Positions 35,203 through 43,055 of a DNA stretch of 64,000 nt are shown one piece after another (position 1 is the first letter of the stretch; every line of letters starts with the position of its first letter). The DNA is from Streptomyces fumanus (GTDB lineage: Bacteria > Actinomycetota > Actinomycetes > Streptomycetales > Streptomycetaceae). The stretch is taken from positions 62,001 through 126,000 of the forward strand of contig NZ_BNBI01000009.1 of assembly GCF_014655295.1 (NCBI RefSeq), read 5' to 3'. Both the position numbers and the translations under genes were made by a program. The notes below the pieces were generated by a model that saw only the letters and a program-made list of their open reading frames with translations, was not told where the DNA came from and searched no databases.

Positions 35203-35451
35203 GTGAACCGGACACAGCGGGAGGCGGCGGCGCGGCGGCTCATGGAGCAGTCGCCGCCGCGGGTGCCGCCCGGCCTGTGCGCGGAGGCGGTCCGGCGCGG
35301 CGACCGCGCGCTGCGGCGCCGGGCCGTGGCCCGCCGCGCGCTGTGGCTGCTGCTGCTCGCGGCGGCCGTGGCGTTCACCGTATGGGCGCTGACGGTCCAG
35401 CCGTGGGCGGAGCCGCCCGCGGAGACGACCCCGCCCCTGACCGGCTGGTGA
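35203..35451 (+). CDS. small single-pass membrane protein, possible partner of the sigma-like protein
   Basis: 82 residues from the GTG at 35203 with GGGGAGG upstream. An Arg-rich cytoplasmic half (REAAARRLMEQSPPRVPP... RRGDRALRRRAVARR) precedes one membrane helix (ALWLLLLAAAVAFTVWAL) and a short Pro/Thr external tail. The layout of cytoplasmic domain, helix and short tail beside a sigma-like gene recalls anti-sigma factors, but no zinc anti-sigma motif is present. Confidence 0.75.
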   Translation: MNRTQREAAARRLMEQSPPRVPPGLCAEAVRRGDRALRRRAVARRALWLLLLAAAVAFTVWALTVQPWAEPPAETTPPLTGW

Positions 35452-35527
35452 ACACCCACCCGTGCCGATCGGTCTCCGGCCCGGTCGGCCGGTCCGGCGC
35501 GGCCGACTCGGCCGGCGCCGACCCCGC

Positions 35528-35558
35528 ACCGGACCGGACCGGAGCGGTCCGGTCCGGT
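35528..35558. terminator. bidirectional terminator hairpin
   Basis: ACCGGACCGGACCG-GAG-CGGTCCGGTCCGGT forms a 14-bp stem with a 3-nt loop, placed between the convergent small membrane protein gene and the cystathionine gamma-synthase gene. Confidence 0.8.
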
Positions 35559-35577
35559 CCGCCACGGCGCCGACCGA

Positions 35578-36732
35578 CTAGCCCAGTGCCTGGCGGAGGT
35601 CCTCCAGCAGGTCCTCGATGTTCTCGATGCCGACCGACAGGCGTACCAGGTCGGCCGGGACCTCCAGGGCCGAACCGGCCGCGGAGGCGTGCGTCATCCG
35701 GCCGGGGTGCTCGATCAGCGACTCGACGCCGCCCAGCGACTCACCGAGCGTGAACACCTTCGCCCGGTTGCAGACCTCGACGGCGGCCTCCTCGCCGCCC
35801 TCGACCCGGAAGGAGACCATCCCGCCGAACGCCTTCATCTGCTTGGCGGCCGTCTCGTGCCCGGGGTGGTCCGGCAGCCCGGGGTACAGGACGCTCGTCA
35901 CGCGCGGGTGCCGGGTGAGCATGTCGGCGACCTTGGTGGCGTTCTCGCTGTGCCGGTCCATGCGCACCGCGAGGGTCTTGGTGCCGCGCAGCACCAGCCA
36001 GGAGTCGAACGGCCCGGCGACCGCGCCCATCGCGTTCTGGTGGAACGCCAGTTCCTCGCCGAGGGCGGTGTCGCTGACGATCAGCGCGCCGCCGACGACG
36101 TCCGAGTGCCCGCCCATGTACTTGGTCAGCGAGTGCACGACGACGTCCGCGCCGAGGGCCAGCGGCTGCTGGAGGTACGGCGTGGCGAAGGTGTTGTCCA
36201 CGACGAGCCGGGCGCCGGCCTCGTGGGCGACCTGGGCGACGGCGGCGATGTCGGTGATGCCGAGCAGCGGGTTGGAGGGGGTCTCCACCCAGACGGCCTT
36301 GGTCTTCGGGGTGAGCGCGGCCCGTACGGCGGCGGGGTCGGCGCTGTCGGCCACCGACCACTCGACGCCCCAGCGGGCGGCGACCTTGGCGAAGAGGCGG
36401 AACGTGCCGCCGTAGGCGTCGTTGGGGATGACCACGTGGTCGCCGGGGCTGAGCAGCGTGCGCAACAGGCAGTCCTCGGCCGCCAGTCCGGACGCGAAGG
36501 CGAGGCCGCGGCGCCCGCCCTCCAGCGCGGCGAGGTTCTCCTCCAGCGCGGTACGGGTCGGGTTGGCGCTGCGGCTGTACTCGTAGCCGCCGCGCAGGCC
36601 GCCGACGCCGTCCTGCTTGTAGGTCGACACCTGGTAGATGGGCGGGACCACCGCGCCCGTCTGCGGGTCGGCGGTGTTGCCCGCGTGGATCGCGAGCGTC
36701 TCGAAGTGCTGACTGATGTGCCTGTCGCTCAT
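35578..36732 (-). CDS. metB: cystathionine gamma-synthase
   Basis: 384 residues from the ATG at 36732. Cys/Met-metabolism PLP fold: YEYSRSANPTRTALE, VVIPNDAYGGTFRL, VVDNTFATPYLQQPLALGADVVVHSLTKYMGGHSDVVGG (PLP lysine in SLTKY), and a C-terminal FTLGESLGGVESLIEHP. It joins an activated homoserine to cysteine; cystathionine gamma-lyase is a close alternative because the two are hard to separate by eye. No ribosome site; a TACGCT box 8 nt upstream (36746-36741) suggests a leaderless mRNA. Confidence 0.85.
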   Translation of the reverse strand: MSDRHISQHFETLAIHAGNTADPQTGAVVPPIYQVSTYKQDGVGGLRGGYEYSRSANPTRTALEENLAALEGGRRGLAFASGLAAEDCLLRTLLSPGDHVVIPNDAYGGTFRLFAKVAARWGVEWSVADSADPAAVRAALTPKTKAVWVETPSNPLLGITDIAAVAQVAHEAGARLVVDNTFATPYLQQPLALGADVVVHSLTKYMGGHSDVVGGALIVSDTALGEELAFHQNAMGAVAGPFDSWLVLRGTKTLAVRMDRHSENATKVADMLTRHPRVTSVLYPGLPDHPGHETAAKQMKAFGGMVSFRVEGGEEAAVEVCNRAKVFTLGESLGGVESLIEHPGRMTHASAAGSALEVPADLVRLSVGIENIEDLLEDLRQALG

Positions 36733-36740
36733 GGGCCCCG

Positions 36741-36746
36741 AGCGTA
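36741..36746 (-). promoter_or_regulatory. -10 box, leaderless metB mRNA
   Basis: TACGCT on the minus strand, 8 nt before the ATG; no Shine-Dalgarno. Confidence 0.45.
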
Positions 36747-36851
36747 GTGCGCCGGGGCCGGTTCCCGCCGGGCCCCGGGCTCCGGCGGGGTTTTCCACAG
36801 GTGCCGGGCGCAGGTTGGCCAATTGTCGGCGCGGTCTGGTTCGCTTGAGGC

Positions 36852-37970
36852 ATGGAAATTCTCTGGGTCCTGATGGCACTGGTCATGCTGGGCTTCGTGC
36901 TGCTCCCCGTCCTCCGGCGCAGGCGCGGCGTGATCGAGCAGGTGCCGCCCGGGCATCCGGACGCCGCGGACCCCGCGAACTACGGCTTCGCGCCCACCGA
37001 GGAGCTGGACGTCCGGATGCCCGGCCCCGACCAGGACCTGCTGGACGTCCTGGACCTGGTGCAGCGCACCCAGGACTACCGCGCGGCCCAGCAGCTCCTG
37101 GCCGGCACCGAGGCGGCGGGCGAGCTGCGCTGGCAGCGGGTGCAGGCGTTCGCGGGCGCCGCGTCGCTGGAGCTCCAGCAGCGGCCGGGCGGGGTCGGCC
37201 AGACGCCGGGCGGCCAGTGGCTGCGGGTGTGGCGGGCCGAGGCGCCCAAGGACGCGGGGGGCGCGGCGGTGCACGCCGAGTTCCTGGTGCAGCAGGCGTG
37301 GCGGACGGCGACGCCCGGCACGGACGAGTTCCGGATCATCATGGAGGAGGCGAGGTCGGCGTGCGGCGACGCGGCGCTGCTCGCCCCCGGGGACCCGGTG
37401 CCGTACATCGTGGAGCTGTCGGTGGCCCGGGGGCTGGGCTACCAGCGGCCGGAGTTCGAGCAGCTCTGGCTGAAGATCCTGGACCGCGCCCCGGCGCACA
37501 TGGGGGCGCACCTGGCGGCGCTGCACTACTGGTGCGAGAAGTGGCACGGCTCGCGGGAGCTGGCGTACTCGTTCGCGGAGGCCGCGGCGGCCCGCGCGCC
37601 GAAGGGGTCGCTGCTGGCCGCGATGCCGCTGTTCGCGGTCTTCGAGCACCTCCCCGAGGTCAATCTGGTCAGCAGCTTCTACCAGAGCGAGGTGGTGACC
37701 AAGGCGATCCACGGCGCGCTGCACGCGGTGCACTCCGCCCGCCCCGACGACCCGATGCTGGCGCACGTCCGTCATCTGCTGGTCTTCTTCCTGGTCCGCG
37801 CGGAGCGCTGGACGGAGGCGATGAACCAGCTCATACACATCGACGGCCACGTCGGCGCGCTGCCCTGGACCCTCTCCCCCGACCCGGCGGCGGAGTTCGC
37901 GGTCTACCGCGCCCTGGCGGTGGCGGGTTACGAGGCGAACGGCGGCAGCCCGGCGTCCCTGCCGCACTGA
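36852..37970 (+). CDS. hypothetical protein with N-terminal membrane anchor and helical repeats
   Basis: 372 residues; no named family recognised. One N-terminal membrane helix (EILWVLMALVMLGFVLLPVL) with RRRR after it anchors a cytoplasmic helical domain. Features: DYRAAQQLLAGTEAAGELRWQRVQAFAGAA, conserved-looking WHGSRELAYSFAEAAAARAPKGSLLAAMPLFAVFEH, and LVFFLVRAERWTEAMNQL; together they suggest alpha-helical repeats of TPR type. GAGG immediately precedes the ATG. It is divergent from metB across 119 bp and followed by msrA after 66 nt. Confidence 0.82.
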   Translation: MEILWVLMALVMLGFVLLPVLRRRRGVIEQVPPGHPDAADPANYGFAPTEELDVRMPGPDQDLLDVLDLVQRTQDYRAAQQLLAGTEAAGELRWQRVQAFAGAASLELQQRPGGVGQTPGGQWLRVWRAEAPKDAGGAAVHAEFLVQQAWRTATPGTDEFRIIMEEARSACGDAALLAPGDPVPYIVELSVARGLGYQRPEFEQLWLKILDRAPAHMGAHLAALHYWCEKWHGSRELAYSFAEAAAARAPKGSLLAAMPLFAVFEHLPEVNLVSSFYQSEVVTKAIHGALHAVHSARPDDPMLAHVRHLLVFFLVRAERWTEAMNQLIHIDGHVGALPWTLSPDPAAEFAVYRALAVAGYEANGGSPASLPH

Positions 37971-38036
37971 CCGGAGGGTGGAATTCCCGCCGCCCCCCAT
38001 ACGTTGACCAGGGCGTCCCCCCGGATTGGAGAGCGC

Positions 38037-38717
38037 ATGTTCCTGCACAGCCGTACGCCTCAGATGCCGACCCCGGAGCAGGCGCTGCGCGGCCGGCCGG
38101 AGCCGGCGTACACCGTCCCCGAGCGCCACACCGTCCTCGGCACCCCGCTGCTCGGCCCGTACCCGGAGGGCCTGGAGGTCGCCGACTTCGGGCTGGGCTG
38201 CTTCTGGGGCGCCGAGCGCAAGTTCTGGCAGCTTCCCGCGGGCGTCTTCACCACCCTGGTCGGCTACCAGGGCGGCTACACCGAGCACCCCACCTACGAG
38301 GAGGTCTGCTCGGGCCTGACCGGTCACACCGAGGCCGTCCGGGTGGTCTACGACCCGAAGGTGATCTCCTACGACCGGCTGCTGAAGACCTTCTGGGAGT
38401 CCCACGACCCGACCCAGGGCTTCCGCCAGGGCAATGACGTCGGCACCCAGTACCGCTCGGCGATCTACACCCACACCCCCGGGCAGGCCGCCGCCGCCCA
38501 CGCCTCCCGCGAGGCGTACCAGCGGGTCCTGACCGCGTCCGGCCACGGCTCGATCACCACGGAGATCCTGCCCGCCGAGGACCGCCCGTTCTACCCGGCC
38601 GAGGCGTACCACCAGCAGTACCTCGACAAGAACCCGGCGGGCTACTGCGGCATAGGCGGCACCGGCGTCTCCTGCCCGATCGGCGTCGCCCCGGCACCGG
38701 AGACGGTAGGCGAGTAG
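38037..38717 (+). CDS. msrA: peptide methionine-S-sulfoxide reductase MsrA
   Basis: 226 residues. Active site GLGCFWGAERKFW with the nucleophilic Cys; YQGGYTEHPTYEEVCSGLTGHTEAV and the C-terminal PAGYCGIGGTGVSCPIG, supplying the resolving cysteines. It reduces methionine S-sulfoxide in proteins using thioredoxin. The ATG at 38037 follows GGAGAGC. A GC-rich tract with several short hairpins (38728-38800) follows. Confidence 0.96.
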   Translation: MFLHSRTPQMPTPEQALRGRPEPAYTVPERHTVLGTPLLGPYPEGLEVADFGLGCFWGAERKFWQLPAGVFTTLVGYQGGYTEHPTYEEVCSGLTGHTEAVRVVYDPKVISYDRLLKTFWESHDPTQGFRQGNDVGTQYRSAIYTHTPGQAAAAHASREAYQRVLTASGHGSITTEILPAEDRPFYPAEAYHQQYLDKNPAGYCGIGGTGVSCPIGVAPAPETVGE

Positions 38718-38828
38718 TCCAGCGCGCCGGGCCGCGGCCCCGCCGGCCCGGCGGCCCCCTGGGGCCGGCTCGGCGGCCCGGTGGCCCCGCCCTGGTAAAT
38801 ACCGGTGCGGGCGCCTGGTGCCGGTGGT

Positions 38829-38834
38829 TACGCT
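38829..38834 (+). promoter_or_regulatory. -10 box, leaderless mRNA of the DUF5829-like gene
   Basis: TACGCT ends 7 nt before the ATG at 38842; no ribosome site. Confidence 0.45.
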
Positions 38835-38841
38835 CGGCCCC

Positions 38842-39771
38842 ATGCTTCTGCGCAGAGCGTTACGAACAGTGATGGTGCTCGCGGTGAGTCTCGCGGGAGT
38901 GGTCGGGGGCGGGGCGACGGCGCGGGCCGACGAGGCCGGCGAGCGTCAGTTGCTGTACTTCAACCACGCCTACGGGGTGTTCGACCGGGAGACCGCGGAC
39001 GCGATCGAGGACTCCGCCTATCTGCGGGAGTTCGCCAGCTTCCAGGTGCGGACCACGACCGGGGCCGGGGGGCAGACCTGGACCGGGCGTTATCTGATGG
39101 GGCGCGAAACGTATCTCGAACTCTTCGGGGTGGGTGACCTGCCCGGACAGGACGGGACGCTCGGCTCCGCCGGGCTGGGTGTCTCGACCGAGCGGGCCGG
39201 GGACCTGCGGACGGTGATCGAGCGGCTGCCGCGGTTCGGGGTCGCGGAGCCGGTGGAGTTCCGGCAGACGCGCGACTTCGGGGACGGGGTGCCGGTGCCG
39301 TGGTTCGACGCGGTGTTCACCACCTCCTCGTACGACGCCTTCGGGGCGTGGGGGATGGAGTACCTGCCGGAGTACTTCGCCGATCCGCGGAGCAACACCG
39401 AGCCGGCCGGCTACCCCGGTGACGTGGGCCGGGAGCGGTACCTGTCCGACGGCTACCGCGAGCACCTGATGCGGGACGTGACCTCGGTGCGGATCGGGGT
39501 GACCGAGCGGGACCTCGCCGACACGGTGCCGCTGCTGCGGGCCGGCGGCTACACCGTGCGGTCCGTGGCCGGAGGTGCCGTCGCGACGGGCGGCGGGACC
39601 ACGATCCGCCTGGACACCGTGGAGCGCGAGCGGGCGGGGCTGCGGGAGGTCCGGCTGGCGCTCAACGAGCCGGTGGCGTACCGGCACGTGGAGCCGCTCG
39701 GGAACTCGACGCTCGTGGTCGGCCCCGGCGACCGGGCGGTGTGGACCTTCGGCGGCGGCACCGCCGAGTAG
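38842..39771 (+). CDS. secreted DUF5829-like protein
   Basis: 309 residues. The signal peptide spans 1-30 (LRRALRTVMVLAVSLAGVVGGGATARA-D). The mature part opens QLLYFNHAYGVFDRETADAIEDSAYLREFASFQVRTTT, a glyoxalase-like/DUF5829 pattern with His and Asp, and contains YLPEYFADPRSN and RERYLSDGYREHLM. The enzymatic role, if any, is unknown. Codon 7 is TTA (38860-38862), so translation should depend on the bldA tRNA. A TACGCT box 7 nt upstream suggests a leaderless mRNA. Confidence 0.75.
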   Translation: MLLRRALRTVMVLAVSLAGVVGGGATARADEAGERQLLYFNHAYGVFDRETADAIEDSAYLREFASFQVRTTTGAGGQTWTGRYLMGRETYLELFGVGDLPGQDGTLGSAGLGVSTERAGDLRTVIERLPRFGVAEPVEFRQTRDFGDGVPVPWFDAVFTTSSYDAFGAWGMEYLPEYFADPRSNTEPAGYPGDVGRERYLSDGYREHLMRDVTSVRIGVTERDLADTVPLLRAGGYTVRSVAGGAVATGGGTTIRLDTVERERAGLREVRLALNEPVAYRHVEPLGNSTLVVGPGDRAVWTFGGGTAE

Positions 39772-39807
39772 GACCCCGCGTCGCCCCCGGCGTCCCCGCC
39801 CGGCCCG

Positions 39808-40671
39808 TCAGTCCGCGTCCGCCAGGAGGGCGGTGGCGAGTTCGTCGGGCCGGGCGGCGAACGGGGAGTGGCTGCCGGGCAGTTCACGTACGGTGAACGG
39901 GTTGTCGGGCGTCACCGCGTCGGCCTCCGTGATCATCACGTCCTGGAGCGCCGGTGCCAGGGCCCGGTCCTCCGTCAGGCGGAGGAAGGTGCGGGGGACG
40001 CGCCCCCACCGGTCGGCGGTCAGCCGCACCGGCGTGGTGGGGATCGCCAGGGGCAGGTCGGGGCTGAGGGTGAGGTGCCAGCGGGCGAAGTCCTCGGCCG
40101 GGACGTCCTGGTAGTAGGTCAGCCGCAGCTCCTCGATGTACCCGGGGTCCGGCGAGACGGGGTTGATCCGGAAGGCGCCCAGGGCCGCCGGGTCACCGAC
40201 GTGGAGACCCTGGCGTCCGTCGGCGGAGGCCGCTTCCGGGGCGCCCAGGTAGTCGGCGAAGGTCGGCCGGCCGGCCGGGACGGCGGCGGAGAGGTAGACG
40301 ATCCGGTCGACCAGGTCCGGGGCGGTCTGCGCCGCGAGGGAGGCCGGTCCGCCGCCCGCGCTGTGCGCGACGAGGACGACCGTACGGTAGTGGCGGCGGA
40401 CCTCCCGCAGGGTCGTCAGGATGGTGGCCGCGCACTCCTCCAGGGTCACCCCCGCCAGCGCGGACTTCTCCGTGGCCAGTCCCGGCTGACCGGGGAGCAG
40501 GTAGCCGGAGGGCAGCGGCGCGTCGAAGCCGTGTCCCGGCAGGTCCAGTGCGACGCTCGCGGCGCCCCGGTGGGCCAGCGAGCGCTGGGTGCGGGCCCAG
40601 TGCCAGGAGGAGTGCCAGGCGCCGTGGACCAGGACGAACACGGTGCCGGGGGCGGAGGACGGGGAGTTCAT
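39808..40671 (-). CDS. alpha/beta-hydrolase
   Basis: 287 residues. Oxyanion region FVLVHGAWHSSWHW, nucleophile elbow VAHSAGG, acidic/His end PGSHSPFAARPDELA with the catalytic His. The length and pattern match esterase or hydroxynitrile-lyase-like (MhpC/PHA-type) hydrolases; the substrate cannot be inferred. Convergent with the DUF5829-like gene (36-nt gap) and divergent from a LysR gene, which may be its regulator. Confidence 0.88.
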   Translation of the reverse strand: MNSPSSAPGTVFVLVHGAWHSSWHWARTQRSLAHRGAASVALDLPGHGFDAPLPSGYLLPGQPGLATEKSALAGVTLEECAATILTTLREVRRHYRTVVLVAHSAGGGPASLAAQTAPDLVDRIVYLSAAVPAGRPTFADYLGAPEAASADGRQGLHVGDPAALGAFRINPVSPDPGYIEELRLTYYQDVPAEDFARWHLTLSPDLPLAIPTTPVRLTADRWGRVPRTFLRLTEDRALAPALQDVMITEADAVTPDNPFTVRELPGSHSPFAARPDELATALLADAD

Positions 40672-40690
40672 GGACGGACTTCACCTCGGC

Positions 40691-40760
40691 CGAAGAAGAC
40701 GCGGAAGACACGGAAGACGGAAGACACGGGCACGCGAAGACGCGAAGGCGCGAAAACGCG
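40691..40760. repeat. purine-rich GAAGACRCG direct repeats
   Basis: About eight imperfect copies of a 7-9-bp unit (GAAGACGCG, GAAGACACG, GAAGACG, GAAGACACG, GAAGACGCG, AAGGCGCG, AAAACGCG) in the 208-bp divergent region between the hydrolase and LysR genes. The strand asymmetry and lower GC stand out from the surroundings. Confidence 0.7.
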
Positions 40761-40867
40761 TGCAACAGTCGGCCCCCAGTTCACCCGGGCGAGTGATCGC
40801 CGGACAACGCCGATGCCCGAGCCGACCCACCCGCGATACCTCACAGCTATGGGCCCCGGTCCCGGAT

Positions 40868-40873
40868 TACGCT
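40868..40873 (+). promoter_or_regulatory. -10 box, leaderless LysR mRNA
   Basis: TACGCT ends 6 nt before the ATG at 40880; no ribosome site. Confidence 0.45.
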
Positions 40874-40879
40874 GGCCGT

Positions 40880-41782
40880 ATGGAGGCACGTCATCTGCGG
40901 TACGCCCTCGCCGTCGCCGAGCACCAGCACTTCGGGCGGGCCGCGGCGTCGCTCGGCATCGCCCAGCCGTCGCTCTCCCGGCAGATCGCGGATCTCGAAC
41001 GGGAGGTGGGCGAGCGTCTCTTCGACCGCACCCCGGCGGGAGTGTTCCCGACGGCGGCGGGCGCGGCGTTCCTGGCCCCGGCGCGGCGGGCGCTGTGCGA
41101 GATGGCGTCCGCGGTGGCCGAGGCGGGCCGGGCGGCGCGCGGCGAGACGGGCCGGCTGCGGCTGGGGTTCATCGGCTCGGCGCTGCTGCGGTTCCTGCCG
41201 TCGGTGCTGACCCCGTTCCGGCGGGACCATCCGGGCGTACGGCTGGAGCTGCGCGAGATGTCGACCGCGCGCGGGTCGGCCGCCCTGCTCGGCGGCGAGT
41301 TGGACCTGGTGATCGGCCGGGGCGCCCCGCGCGGGCCGGGCGCCGAGCACCTGGTCTCCGTCACCGTCGGCCGGGACGACCTGGTCGCGGTGGTGGGCAA
41401 GGGGCACCCGTACGCCGGGCTGCGGACGGTGACCGCGGCGCAGTTGGCCCGGCAGCACCTGATCGTGGCCTCCGCCGACGACGAACCGGCCGTCCGCGCG
41501 GGGCTGCGGGCCCTGCTGGGCGCGGACGCCTCGGTCCTGGACACGGCCACCGAGGCGCGGGACCTGCGCACGATCATCGGCCTGGCCGGGTGCGGGGTCG
41601 GCGTCGGCCTCGGACCGTCCGGGATGCGCGCGGCCGGCCGGTCCGACACCTGGTTCTGCGCGGTCACCCCGCGCACGCCGCTGCCGGACCTGGTCATGTC
41701 CTACCGCGCGGACGACCGCTCACCGGTCCTCGCCGCGTTCCTGGCCGAGGCCCGGCGACGGGGCGACGACCTGCCGGGGTGA
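40880..41782 (+). CDS. LysR-family transcriptional regulator
   Basis: 300 residues. N-terminal LysR helix-turn-helix (MEARHLRYALAVAEHQHFGRAAASLGIAQPSLSRQIADLEREVGERLFDRTPAG), then a linker helix and a periplasmic-binding-protein-like effector domain (GRLRLGFIGSALLRFLPSVL... DLVIGRGAP). It is of the BenM/CatM-like group by the HFGRAA opening. It probably regulates the divergent alpha/beta-hydrolase gene. The TGA stop is inside the first unit of a tandem repeat. Confidence 0.93.
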   Translation: MEARHLRYALAVAEHQHFGRAAASLGIAQPSLSRQIADLEREVGERLFDRTPAGVFPTAAGAAFLAPARRALCEMASAVAEAGRAARGETGRLRLGFIGSALLRFLPSVLTPFRRDHPGVRLELREMSTARGSAALLGGELDLVIGRGAPRGPGAEHLVSVTVGRDDLVAVVGKGHPYAGLRTVTAAQLARQHLIVASADDEPAVRAGLRALLGADASVLDTATEARDLRTIIGLAGCGVGVGLGPSGMRAAGRSDTWFCAVTPRTPLPDLVMSYRADDRSPVLAAFLAEARRRGDDLPG

Positions 41783-41847
41783 CGGGCCGAGGTGAGAAAA
41801 CAGGTGACGGGCCGAGGTGAGAAAACGAGGTGACGGGCCGGGGCAGG
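41778..41847. repeat. tandem 25-26-bp repeat at the 3' end of the LysR gene
   Basis: GGTGACGGGCCGAGGTGAGAAAAC occurs at 41778-41802 and 41803-41828, followed by a partial third copy (GGTGACGGGCCG, 41829-41847). The first copy contains the LysR stop. Confidence 0.85.
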
Positions 41848-41859
41848 ACCCGCCCCGGC
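41837..41859. terminator. terminator hairpin between LysR and alcohol dehydrogenase genes
   Basis: GCCGGGGC-AGGACCC-GCCCCGGC, an 8-bp perfect stem with a 7-nt loop between convergent genes, abutting the tandem repeat. Confidence 0.7.
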
Positions 41860-41893
41860 ACTCACCCCGCCCGCGTCACCTCCTCGGACCGCG

Positions 41894-42937
41894 TCAGATC
41901 GTCGCCGTGTCGATCACGAAGCGGTAGCGGACGTCGCTGTTCAGCACCCGCTCGTACGCCTCGTTGATCTCGGCGGCGGCGATCAGCTCGATCTCGGCGC
42001 CGATGCCGTGCTCGGCGCAGAAGTCCAGCATCTCCTGGGTCTCGGCGATGCCGCCGATCATCGAGCCGGCGAGGGTCTTGCCGCCGCCGATGAGGGAGAA
42101 GAGGTTCAGCGAGACCGGCTCCTCGGGGGCGCCGACGTTGACCAGCGCGCCGCCGGTCTTCAGCAGGCCGAGGTAGGCGCCGAAGTCGAGGGGCGCGGAG
42201 ACGGTGGAGACGATGAGGTCGAAGCTGCCGGCCAGCTCGGTGAAGGTCGCCTCGTCGCTGGTGGCGTAGTAGTGGTCGGCGCCCAGCTTCAGACCGTCGT
42301 CCTTCTTGCGCAGCGACTGGGAGAGGACGGTCACCTCGGCGCCCAGGGCGTGCGCGATCTTGACGGCCATGTGGCCGAGGCCGCCCAGGCCGATGACGGC
42401 GACCTTCTTGCCGGGGCCGGCGCCCCAGCGCTTGAGCGGGGAGTACGTGGTGATGCCGGCGCAGAGCAGCGGGGCGGCGACGTCCAGGGACAGCCCGTCG
42501 GGAATGCGCAGGGTGAACGCCTCGTCGACGACGACCTTCTCGGAGTACCCGCCGTAGGTGGGCTCGCCGTCGTAGCCGACGGCGTTGTACGTGCCGATGT
42601 TCCCGCGCACGCAGTACTGCTCCTGGCCCGCCTTGCAGTTCTCGCACTCGCGGCAGGAGTCGACCATGCAGCCGACGCCGACGCGGTCGCCGACCTTGAA
42701 CTTGGTCACGCCGGGGCCGACCTCGGAGACGACGCCCGCGATCTCGTGTCCGGGGACCATCGGGAAGATCGCCTCGCCCCAGCCCTCGCGGGCCTGGTGG
42801 ATGTCGGAGTGGCAGATGCCGGCGAACTTGATGTCGATCAGCACATCGTGCTCGCCGAGCGCGCGGCGCTCGATGGTGGTGCGCTCCAGGGGAGCCTTGG
42901 CGCTGGGGGCGGCGTATGCGGCAACAGTCGTGGTCAT
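41894..42937 (-). CDS. zinc-dependent alcohol dehydrogenase (YahK/CAD type)
   Basis: 347 residues from the ATG at 42937 after GGGGAGC. Catalytic zinc ligands in GICHSDIH and PGHEIAG; structural zinc in CRECENCKAGQEQYC; Rossmann motif GLGGLGHMAVKIA. YNAVGYDGEPTYGGYSEKVVV is typical of the cinnamyl-alcohol/YahK group, which reduces many aldehydes with NADPH. The MmyB-type regulator gene is divergent across 118 bp, an arrangement often seen for such regulators and short-chain or zinc oxidoreductases. Confidence 0.95.
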   Translation of the reverse strand: MTTTVAAYAAPSAKAPLERTTIERRALGEHDVLIDIKFAGICHSDIHQAREGWGEAIFPMVPGHEIAGVVSEVGPGVTKFKVGDRVGVGCMVDSCRECENCKAGQEQYCVRGNIGTYNAVGYDGEPTYGGYSEKVVVDEAFTLRIPDGLSLDVAAPLLCAGITTYSPLKRWGAGPGKKVAVIGLGGLGHMAVKIAHALGAEVTVLSQSLRKKDDGLKLGADHYYATSDEATFTELAGSFDLIVSTVSAPLDFGAYLGLLKTGGALVNVGAPEEPVSLNLFSLIGGGKTLAGSMIGGIAETQEMLDFCAEHGIGAEIELIAAAEINEAYERVLNSDVRYRFVIDTATI

Positions 42938-43055
42938 GCTCCCCAGCCTGCCTCCCACCAGGGTGTTTACCCAGATCACCGGTTTGCGTACGTTCGCTGG
43001 TCCTACTACTGAGGGGGACAGGCTCCTGGTGGTACGACCGGGAATACTGGACAGC

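Noticed and set aside
42938..43055. Operator palindrome between the alcohol dehydrogenase and MmyB-type regulator genes
   Set aside because: Only short, imperfect inverted repeats were found (e.g. CACCAGGGTG), not convincing enough to annotate.
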